This document shows positions 12,340 through 23,800 of a DNA stretch of 64,000 bases, in pieces. Origin of the DNA: Nymphalis io (Eukaryota; Arthropoda; Insecta; Lepidoptera; Nymphalidae); NCBI RefSeq assembly GCF_905147045.1, contig NC_065911.1:2666001-2730000 (forward strand). Direction: 5' to 3'. The position numbers and the translations under genes were made by a program. Numbering within the stretch: the first letter of the stretch is position 1; each line of letters starts with the position of its first letter. Below the pieces are notes generated by a model. That model was not told where the DNA came from, ran no database searches, and saw only the letters and a list, made by a program, of their open reading frames with translations.

Positions 12340-13255
12340 ATTTGTAAAAAATAATACAGAAAAATTTTGTTCAACAGAAAACCATATTTTGACGTATTAT
12401 ACAAACATTAGTTTGACATACCTACACATAGACAAAACCAGTATATTTTTTTAAATTAATATAAATTTCTTGGGCGATGTTGGATACTTATGTTTTATAA
12501 ATTTATCTTAAAATGTTGTAATAGTAATCGAAAGAAGTTAACTTTAATGCAAAGTATTTAACGACACACGCGTTGTAGTATAATATGGGATACGGGAAAT
12601 TACCTTTTTATTTTCAAATATTCAACATCTACCAACAGTTACAAAACAAAACTAATTTTAATAATCTATGTTTTTAATTTGAGTAAAAATTAAAAATTAA
12701 ATGAACTTGGTTGTAATTCTCAAAATAATCGGAATAGGAATGATATCCATTTACCATCTGGCTTTGAAGATACAATTGCATATTCCTATGAGTCGAAAAA
12801 TTATCGACAGAAATAATAATTATTTTATTAGATAAAGAGTACGTGCATGATTGGCAGTACTAGTTATCTTTGTAAGCTTTTTGGACTCGTATATAGGTTG
12901 TTGCAAAAGCAGGATATTTTCGAGTTCTATATCACGTCCTTAATCATATTGATATTAAAAATATTTATGGACACAATATGTGAAATTTCTTAATGATATT
13001 TGAGAAGGCGAATAAAATATTAATTTAATACAGAAAACAAATGTACATAGAGGTTCTTGGTAATCCTTTGTGATTAAATAATAAATTAAAAAAATATATT
13101 GTAATGTATTATTAGACAATTTTTTATTTCAATTTACTTTTATAAAAAAAGATCCAGTAACAGAGGGAATAATTTTAATATCAAGGTAATACTGAATATG
13201 AACACCATGTATAAACAGTATAAGCTGAAGATTATACCAAGTTTTTAGTCCAGCT
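12340..13255. other. Intergenic DNA between the orphan ORF and the protease homologue
   Basis: AT-rich and without recognised repeats. It would hold the promoters of the two diverging transcription units if the orphan ORF is real. Confidence 0.4.
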
Positions 13256-13262
13256 TCAACAA

Positions 13263-13306
13263 TATATAAACGTATTTATCGATCGTAAAGTTGTCTTGAT
13301 ACAGTC
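13263..13306 (+). promoter_or_regulatory. Core promoter of the protease homologue
   Basis: A TATATAAA box lies at 13263-13270. About 31-38 bases downstream is ACAGTC (13301-13306), which fits an arthropod initiator. The ATG follows 41 bases later, giving a short 5' leader typical of insect digestive serine protease genes. Confidence 0.65.
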
Positions 13307-13340
13307 ACACCACACGTAGTAGGCAGTTATCCTATTCACC

Positions 13341-15807
13341 ATGGTTGCCAAATTCATTTGTTTGGCCTTTGCGCTCCTCTATACTGGTAAGTTTCCAAAG
13401 ATAATTGTAAACATACATACATTTAATTTTTTTACTTCATTAGCTATATTTTTAACACATGTAAAGACTATTTACAGTACAGTAACAGCCTGTTAATGTC
13501 CCACTGCTGGGCTAAGGCCTCCTCTCCCTTTTGAGGAGAAGACTATTTAAACCCAACTAACTCACCTGTTTATGGTCTATGGACATTGTAAAGGGTCTTT
13601 TATATATAAAGGCTCAGATGTTGATTTGCAGGCGCTGGTTAATATACCAAGAAAGTCATATTGTGGTAGAAGATCGATGATACAGAATAAATATATTTAA
13701 ATGTATTCTTATAGCATCAGCAGCACCAGAGAGCCGCATCGTCGGCGGTACCCCTACAACTATTGAGCAGTTCCCGTACATTTCTGCTTTCGTCTACCAC
13801 TACCCAAAGCCCAATATCTTAATCCAGAGGTGTGTTGGTTCCATCATTTCTTCATATCATTTACTAACTTCAGCTTTTTGTTTTACGTAAGTATTCATAA
13901 TTGTTTGACATATTACTAAAACACATATTAATAAAATATTTATTTAAATATAAAAAGTTTAGTGATACTCATATAAAATATTATGTTATGCATAAAATGC
14001 CCGATATTCGGTAAAATCCATTAAAATTGCTTTAAATTATTTTTATAACTATATTTATATCTGATCATAAAATACATAAATAATCCAATACATAAATATT
14101 TATTAAAAAGCAATCTATCAAAATCGTTCAAAACACCTATGACTATCTTACATTATATCCGATAAGGATTATGCAATTAACACCAATAGTAACAATTCAC
14201 CGATTAATGTATGTGATAACTTAGATCAATATCGTGCTCTTAACATTTGTGATTCATTTTACATTTTATTAAAAATTAAATTATAAAACCATAAAAATAA
14301 ATTACTTTACTATAATTAATTTAACAATGCAAGGAAAGTTATGACCATGAGTTATAAAACGATTTTTTTACATTAGCTTGCATCATTTGATATGTATGTA
14401 TATCCGGCTTGAAGGACCAATTATGTAATTTCTACAGAGGTGCTGATCCAAACAACATGCGCATTCGCGTTGGTTCCACAAACAGCTTGCAAGGTGGTAT
14501 ATTAGTAGACATTCATGAAGTGATCAAGCACCCCGATTATGTCGAGTTACCACGGACCGCCGATATCGCTATTGTGAAATTAAAAGACCCACTGAGGATG
14601 ACTGATACCGTTAATATGTTGTTCATACCTCCCGCGGGAACATACATCCCGGATCACTTGGCGACCAAAATCGTCAGCTGGGGATTTGAATCTGTAAGTT
14701 TTTCCTAAAGCATACTTTTTTGGCCTTTCATTTGCAACGAATTATTTAAAATTTATACATTATAGGAGAACCCTTCGAGTCAACTGCAAACGCTTAAGAC
14801 CATTACACTCAACAAAATACCCTTAGCCGACTGTCAGAAGAGCTTTGAGAATGAGAATGTTACTATCACTGATGGTGAATATAAGATTTTATTACTATTA
14901 TAATTATTTTTTGGAAATATTTTTAGGTATACATAAGATCTATATTTGAATTACAAAATATAAGATTTATATTTGGTTTACGCAAACATGATCATTTCTC
15001 GTCGAATAACTCAAGTTGCTTTTTATTAACTTTCGAAGAAAAGTTCATGTTATTAAGAAATATATTGTTACCGATTTGTGGGATGGCGTATGACTCTACT
15101 ATTTTAATTTTCAAATATTCATATATTTTTAATATCTAAATAAAATTCAAACATTGATCGCTAGCAAAGTCAATGCTGTATGTGTTTTGTCGTTTGTTTA
15201 TACGACCCTAGGTGTATGTCTAAATATATTATATTGAGATTGAGCTGACGTGTGTAATTTTGATATACATTTTCTTTTTCTTCTGCCTAGCGTTTTCACG
15301 GCCTAGTAACGCCAGCGTCTCATATTATTATATTTAAACATCTATCTTGGTAAATATAAAATTTATACATCTGTTTCGTCATCAGACAAATTGGAAGACA
15401 TGACTCTTTAGTGATTAAGCCGCCTTTTCAAAGATATATTTTTTGGTTTATAACTTTAACGGTTTTGTCTTCGTTGGCAACTTGTGTTATCATTAAGTTA
15501 TTGGATAAACATATCTATGTTACTATTTCGTCTTTAAAGTTTAATTAAAAAGTATTAGTTTATACTAATTTCCTCTGCAGCCGTCATCTGCGCAAGAGCT
15601 CCAGGTAAGGGTATCTGCGGTGGAGACTCTGGCGCGCCCATGGTGTACGACTCTGTGCTGCTGGGACTGGCCTCTGACTACAAGAACTGCACCACCGACG
15701 AGTTCCCAGACATCTTTACTAGGATCGACTCCTACACGGATTGGATCATGGAGGTCGCCAGAGCAGACGGCACCTCTGAATTGCTTAGAATTGCAAAAGG
15801 CTTTTAA
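13341..15807 (+). CDS. Secreted S1 serine protease homologue, His replaced by Phe
   Basis: Five coding exons: 13341-13386, 13715-13886, 14438-14693, 14766-14874 and 15581-15807. All are bounded by GT/AG and total 810 bases (269 residues plus TAA). Residues 1-18 form a signal peptide (MVAKFICLAFALLYT...). A short propeptide ends in Arg23, followed by IVGG (24-27). The chymotrypsin-fold landmarks are present: RCVGSIIS, LLTSAFCF, TADIAIVKL (Asp115) and GICGGDSGAP (Ser211). Where active enzymes have TAAHC, this one has TSAFC, so the general-base His is Phe70. The position equivalent to 189 is Gly, which is not trypsin-like. By family knowledge such proteins are usually inactive; they may bind substrate or act as cofactors in gut or haemolymph. 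TATA-driven with a short leader, it resembles midgut protease genes. AATAAA at 15915-15920 is a likely poly(A) signal. Confidence 0.88.
13481..13543 (-). repeat. SINE-A 3' tail fragment in intron 1
   Basis: AGTAACAGCCTGTTAATGTC and CCACTGCTGGGCTAAGGCC on the + strand are the reverse of the SINE-A 3' end. Only this terminal piece remains, inside the first intron of the protease homologue. Confidence 0.7.
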
Positions 15808-15914
15808 TCCAAAAAAACTTTTTAGTTTTGAGTTTATGTAGATGTAATTTATTAGTATATTTTAGTCATGTATATATTATATAATCAAGTTAAAAACGAC
15901 ATTTGAATTATATT

Positions 15915-15920
15915 AATAAA
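15915..15920 (+). terminator. Poly(A) signal AATAAA of the protease homologue
   Basis: Canonical AATAAA 108 bases after the stop codon. A second AATAAA at about 15957 is an alternative. Confidence 0.5.
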
Positions 15921-15959
15921 CAATACGTATTGTGATGGGTATATTTTTTGGTTTTGAAT

Positions 15960-17670
15960 AAAACATTAGATAAGGTGAAGAGATCTTAATAAAACTAAAT
16001 TGTAATGATTATAAAAATATATGTATTTACTTAGTAAACTTTTTATTAACGCCCAATCCTATAATAATTTTATTTATCATTTGAATACATATTATAACAT
16101 TACAGACTTGGGAAACATTAAAATTTATAAAACAATATATTTATCTACTGCCGATTCCAATGGAATAAAATTAGATAAACAAACGTAACCTTGAATGGAA
16201 GTGACAGCATTGGTCGAGACCATAATCTACGAAGTCGGCGAAGTTGATATCGGATTTGTAAATGAAGATTAAAGACATATTAACATAATGACTGGTTTCA
16301 GTGTATATCATAGCAGAGCTAATAACAAATTAAACGTTAATTTATGGTTTGTTTAACCCTACACCTCCTGCTATTGAAATGTAGTAAGCAATTACATAAG
16401 ACAGTCTTTGGGCGTTATATACAAGGGTGTGATACATTTTACAACAATTGGATTAAGGCAAGACAGTTCACATGAAGGCACTTACTGTTTTACTCTTAAA
16501 TAATTTATCTAAATTACACTCCTTTCGGTGGTACCATCTAACGAAAACTACATCACCACTATAGACATATTTAATTTTTGTCAGTCCTAATAACAAATTA
16601 AGTCATTACATTATCAATTTATTTACTTTCTAATAATATTAGATAATGTATATTAATAATTATGTATCAAATTTATAATTGCATATTTCAATCAAATCTT
16701 CAAAGTATTATATTTTCATTTGAGTAAATCATTATAGTTATTAATATTTTTTTATACATCGATTAAAATCTTTTCAATTATCTGTTTCTGGTCCTTTTTT
16801 TTCATCGTTATAATTAGCACTTATTATTATTGCAATACATTCAACGTTTATAAAATCCTAAAAACGTTAATTATTTAAAACTTTATTCAAAATTCATATC
16901 CTATAACATCGTGGAATTATAAAATCATGAACACTTAAATATATACAGAATTATAAAAATCTATTTAAAAAACAGATTATACATAAGGTAGAGGTCACAT
17001 TTAACTTATATCTAAGTTTATACAAAAACTTGAGCAAAACGTGTTTTTATGGTCAAATGTGATTTTGTTTGTTTTTAGAGTGTATGTTTGTGTATTATAT
17101 TAAGGGCTAAAAAATTTGGACGGCAAATATTCGGAAGAAGAGGTACTTAAGTACTACGAACTTAATTATATTTTTAATAGTAATCTATGTCTAATTTTAT
17201 TACTATAACTATGATAATACTTAAAATAAATTTGATATTAAATTAAAGCTATAGATTCAATACTTCTAGTAATCTAGGCTCTTATTGTAATTATTCAAAT
17301 ACCTGTAAACACACACCACTGAATGGAGGAATGAGATTTTCATTTTGCTTGGAAGTTTAAGTAGATTCATTTTGAGATTATTTTGCCTGTATCTGGAATA
17401 GAAATAAATGAAATATATAAAAGTATACATAACGTAATATGTAATGTATATATATAATTTAGTAATTATAAAAACCTTTTGGAAATGTTATTTATGTTTA
17501 TATATGCCATAGACTGTACTGTGTTTACTAAAAATCGGTTAAATTAATGTGACCTTTATAAGTAGAAGAGTTGTGACTACTGTCCCAATCATCAAGCAAA
17601 ACTTATTATTTTGTAAACGATATCAACTTATACAAGCTTCAAACATTTTTGTAAAATTATAATATTAATA
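15960..17670. other. AT-rich intergenic DNA between the convergent genes
   Basis: This separates the 3' ends of the + strand protease homologue and the - strand Magi gene. No coding frame or repeat family was recognised. Confidence 0.45.
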
Positions 17671-17675
17671 GCAGC

Positions 17676-17681
17676 TTTATT
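17676..17681 (-). terminator. Poly(A) signal AATAAA of Magi
   Basis: TTTATT on the + strand reads AATAAA on the minus strand, about 170 bases after the Magi stop codon. Confidence 0.55.
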
Positions 17682-17849
17682 TATCAGATAACAATGGCAT
17701 AAAAATTATTATGATTACCACAGATTATAGAAGAAATTTTTTTTTATAAAGCGACAATATTTATATTTTAGTATATCACAGAATTAAACAATTCTGCGTT
17801 CGACATCTGGTATAAATGATCTCATTCATCGTGTTACCGCGCATGGCAG

Positions 17850-20800
17850 TCAGTCGTGGCGCGGGTCGGGCGGGGTGACGGTGAGCGTGACGGCGGCGCC
17901 CGAGCGCTTGATGAGCGCGACCACGTCGGGGTGCGGCAGGCTGCGCACGGGCTGCCCGTTGATGGCCACGATGGTGTCGCCCACGTGCAGCCGCCCGCAG
18001 CGCGCCGCCGGAGAGTTGGCGATCAGCTGGCCTGCAGCACGGGTACGCGTATGTGAGAGAAGGGAGAAGGGCCTAATCGCTGTAATTGGTCGGCGCGATT
18101 GGATGTGACGCGGAATGTGTGCACGTACCTTATCACAAATGAAATTATGTTTTTACCGTTATGATCAAGAGATGACGACGCTTTACTGACAAATGAGATA
18201 CTGGTGATACACACATACACTAATTGTAATTTTTTTTTTTTAAATATGTATATAATATCAAAATATACGATTTCTCGTATATTTCTACATATTATAGTGA
18301 GCTTACCTATGGTACTAGTGGCCTTGTTAGTAGATGAAATAACGACGAAGCCGAATCCTTCCCCCTCGTTTCTTGTAACAGTCACGTCATATGGAGTCGG
18401 AGACCATCCTGTGTTCGTGTCGTATTGAACACCATACCTAATAAAAATAGATTTATTAAACAGCCCATGAAACAGTATATAAATAATAGATTAATACCAT
18501 TTTATTTATAAATGCTTTCATAGATCATATTTATCCTGGTGGTATTTTTATAGCGTCGTCTGTGGGTAGGTGGCACCTATCTGTTATTCTATCAATACTA
18601 AACATTGCAGTGGATCAAGCTGAGTGAAAGTTGAGTGAGCCAGAGCATTTATTGATAAAGGTGACATAATATCTTTTATACTATAATGGTAGCGTAATGG
18701 CGGTATAAAGAATGGTAAATCACTCTTTCTCTTGTAGAGCCAGTATCTATAATTGTACGCGACCACTTACCGTTAATTATATATATATTCGTATTATAAT
18801 TGTAACTATCAAATAGCCAAAACCAGGTCAAGTATGAAAATCCTTTTCCATCCAAACTGATGCTCCAAGTTAGTTTTATGATCATTATAATGTTACAAAA
18901 AAAAAAACATGCAAATGAAAAATTAGAAAATGAACCTAAAAAGTATGTACATAAGATAGAAAATGCAACGAACATTGACATATGAGCGGCCGGCGGGTAC
19001 ATCGGCGCCGGGTGCAGTATGTTGTAGGAGGCCGGCGACACGTGGTGCAGCGGTTCCGCCCTGCGAGGTCACGAGTTACACTTACTGCTGTACTAATCTA
19101 CTGGGGGCTTTGATTGACCTGCGCCATCAGATCCATCAGCTCTACTACAGACCACTTTAGATCACCACTGATTAAACGGCTACCGATAATTTATTATTAT
19201 TTTATTCTGAAATCGTAGTAGTATTACAATATAATTTTCTTTTAAATCCGAGCACACGTATTAACTTACCTCACGAATGAACAGATGTGGTAAAAACCAT
19301 TTGAGGATTAAATCACAAATAATAGATAAAAAGTTCTAAATGTTATTTTATAGTTCAATTAAAACCTATAACGTAACGATTCAAAAATGTTTATAAAAAA
19401 TTTACATTTTTCGAAATCATCTTTATCAGCTTTTATTTATTTTATTATATCTTTTATTATTATTAATTTGACGTTGGCGCAATAAACAACGATGTGTGGA
19501 AGGAACTTTAAATTCGTCTTTTTGGGATTTTTGTTGTCAAGCGAAAAACGCTTGTAAGTATACTACAATAAAGTATAAAGTAGGTATTTTCAGTTTTGAA
19601 TAAAGAATAATATCTTGCACGTGTCACAGGTATGTTTTCAACACTAGATTTCTTATACAAGTCTCAATTTGTTTTCATTTACACGAATAATGAATGACAA
19701 TTATGTAAGTGATAATATTAATTGAGTTAAATGATGATTTTTTAATTTAATTGTAATTTTAATGATTTCAATCTCAGTTGAAACTCAGTTATTTATGAAT
19801 AATGTAATCATTTAAATATGTTTTTAAATATTTATTGAATTCGAATAAGAATTTTTATTTTGTAAACAATATATTTTACAGTCTTGTTAAATCCTTAATA
19901 ATATTATAAATTTGAAAGCGAGTTTGTTTGTTACGTCTTACTTACATAACTGAACATTAAGAAATTTTAATTAATTTAATGTAACTAAAATATTGTTTAC
20001 ATAATAAAATTAATCCGAATAAAAATTAATTCTTAGAATTAGAATATTAGAATATTATTTCTTATATAATGGTGAACATATGAGGTTTGTTGGGTAAGAA
20101 CATTAAGTTTATTATTTTGACGTGCCATAGAATTAAAATACAGAAATTATGATCTTCATGCATATTTACACAAGAATATGTCGTTAGATGGCTGAGCTAT
20201 GTAATAATAGTATATAACAAAGCCGTGGAAAATAGTCTTACGTTAGCAGCGGCTGGTGCGCGTGAGGCGCTGACATGGTCGGCAGGCCGAGCGGCTGGAT
20301 GTCAGCTCTGTTGTGTCTCACACCGAGTGTCACCTGAAAAATTGATTAGAAAACTTTAGCCGGTAACTAACCTACTGCTAGGCAAAGACCTTCTTTTATC
20401 TTGTATCTCTCTATGTATTATAGATATCTTTGGGGTTTATATTATGCTGCTTCAGAGCGACTTGGCTCTCATCCTGTAGAATTTCATCCAAAAAAAACCA
20501 ATACAATAAATCATTGAAATTATTCCGAAAAATTAAAGCATATAATAAAAATCCACGAACACGTGACAAACGATAAATTTTTATACATTTTTTAAGTATT
20601 AATTATTAAATGATTGAAATTAAAGCTACATCATTCAAAAGAGGATATTATGTTAACGATATGCAAAAAATTTAATTGAATTCCGATCACACGTGATATT
20701 TGATAACTCTCCCCTGCTCTCGGGTAAGGTGTGAGGGTGAAGAGTACTCACGTGGCCGCGAGCGGCTGCCTCGCAAACGTAGGCGACGGCCAGCGCGTGG

Positions 20801-23800
20801 GTGGCGCCCCCCAGCGGGGTGCCATCCACCGAGGTCAGCAAGTCGCCCGGCCGTAGAAGCCCGTCGGCCGGACCGCCTAGAGGTGAACAATATTAATATT
20901 AGTTTCTTAGGAGTGAAAGATAATTGGTAAATATTAGTAATCCTATAAATAGGCGTTGCTAACTAACCGGGCACAACATAACCCACAGCGACCCGACTGC
21001 CGTCCTCCGTGCCGCCCACGATACGGAATCCGAATCCGGCTGATCCTCTCGCTAACCTTACCAGCACATCTGCTTCTGGATCGGTCGCGCCACCAGCTTC
21101 TACCTGTATCGGTAATTAAATATATACAATAATAAATTTAAAATCACGAACCAATCATTATAAAGACTCAAAAAAAATTTCACAAACACATCACTTTTAT
21201 AACATAAAGGCATGCACCCTTTGAAAAGTCATTTGTAAATAACTAATATGATATTAAAATTTAAGTATCTTCAAAATACTTTATTATTTATTACGAAACG
21301 TTTATCCTTTGATATAATAATATACCATACCATGGTACCAACTTTAAATATATTGAATAAAGGGTGAAGTATTATCGTAAGAGTTATAGGCATTTAATTA
21401 ATATGATTACAATTTCCAGACGACAAAATCAAATCCGGTATAAAATAACAATACCTGTGGGTAGTTGGCGACATACAGAGCGTTCTGCGTTTCTTCCGGG
21501 TAGCACGGAGAGCGTGTCGGGGACCGCAATCTAAAAACAATTCATAAGCTACATAAATATACATGTATATATACATCGTATGAGTCAGTACATTTATAAT
21601 TAACCTTTTTGACCACAAACACGATTAACCATTGCATTGTACGAACGGCGAACTTCACGCCGTCGTATGTAACATATATAAAGCAAAATAAATAATTATA
21701 TATAATTAATTCTATATATCATGAATAACTATATATAGTAAACTCTTATAGATAAACAAAACCTCATAAAGTAGAAGACAACATGTCTATTGGAATAAAA
21801 ATTCTCATATATGTTGATTAGATTGAAGCATATTTAGTATATCTTTTGATGTAGTAGCTTTATATTAAAATTATTATATAATTAGTCTACCTAAATAAAG
21901 TAATATTGACTTTTGACATTATCATCGGTTGGACAAGAATAAATAAATTTGTTGGTTGGGCAATATTAAAAAAAAAATTATATTATGTATTTTACATACT
22001 CTAGCCAAAAAAAAAATTGTGCAAGACAAAAATAAACAATTATATAATATACATGTTATGGAGAGTTAATCGTAGTAGAATTTAAGTTAAATATATTTTA
22101 CTACTACAACTAGCTACTAATATACGCTCAACGTGTTAAATAAATAAATGTTTCAGCAGGACTAAGGTTGGATGAAACGGAACATTACTTCATCCCACCA
22201 ACAATCGGCGATTTTTTTTCGACACGTCAGCTTCCTGACGATAGGAAACATTCATCAATACATAACGTGAGCGAAATCAGAATATTTAATTATCATAATA
22301 TTTTGAATACCTAAATATTTGATTTGCTTACGGTTTATTTAGTATTAAAATATATATAGCTTAAATTTTATTAAATGTTAATTATCTTTAAAACATACCA
22401 ACAGACGACACATTAAAAATAAAGGATAACAAACTTACTTGGTATAAATAACGATAGTTATTGATTTACACGTCATCGGACAGCTTAAAATGCATAAAGT
22501 ATTATATATATTTGTAAGGTGTTATATGCATATATTTTAGAATATAAGAGAACTTTTATATATATATAATAGGCATGATGAACGCAAATAATTGCATTTT
22601 CATTTACCTATTTTGAATTTCGCTCGAAAACACACGCAGGTGTCATGGCGCCTGCACGTGACGTCACGCCTCAATAAACGACAGTAAATGTTGTATTATG
22701 TCTATACTCAACGAAGAAAGGCAGAAAATATTGCGTATTTCCTAAGGTTAAAAATGAATTCCAAAGTTTACAAGTGGTGTGCGGTCTCTCTGTGTAAAAG
22801 TACATTCGAATGCCAACCAGATCGGAGAACAATCTACAGAAGCAGAACGACCATATATAAGCAATTTCGTTGCTTACTTATATGATGGTTCTTGAAGAAT
22901 GTGAAAACCAATTAAAAGAAAGTATGGTTACAGAACATTTTAAAGAAATTGTAAATTGAGGCGGAGATTCATAAAGATTTATTATATATTTATAATATAT
23001 TTAGATTTGTAGAAATATTCGTAAATATGTAAATTCACAAATTCTTGTACTAGTGGAGCTAAATGAAATATTGTCTTAAAAGTTCTTATTGGTAAAAATA
23101 TTAGGGCTCTTCATATGCGAGTAATACTATATAACTAACAGAAAAAAACCAATGATAACACTAAAGATAAATAAAAACTACTTATTACTTATTATTATAT
23201 ATATTACTACTTATATTATTATTAGTACTTACAAGGAAGTTTTCACATTTCGAAATTCAGATGAGCAAAAGTCTTTATTTGATGAAAGAAACTCTCCTAA
23301 CATCAACAAATCCTGGGCAAATTAGAGGAATTTGCATTAACAAAACCTTGTTCCATCATTGATAGATCTTGGATGTTTTATTTTCTTCACAACGCGAATA
23401 ATGAACGACTCAACTAATTAAATAATGCAAAATAATTTTGACACGCGTAAACAACAACTGTTCAAGAGAAACGGTTATAGATACAGAGGCGTGACGTCAT
23501 TCTGATTAGTGTTTCAAATAAAATGGCCGATTGCAGAATTTTGTATTTTTATTTCATTAAAAATATTATTAATATCAATGTATATATTAAAATGGGATCA
23601 TTTTTTAGAATCCTTTTAAAATAGTTTCCTCTCTAAAATCATTTCTTTTTTTGTCATTCTTTAATACTGTTATATATGTTATATCATGCCTATACTAAAC
23701 AAGAATATTGTCCAACTTAATTAGAAGAAAAAACAATAATCCTAATTGAAGGATGAATATGCTAACCATTAAAGAGCGTTTAACGTTAATTAAACAGTTT

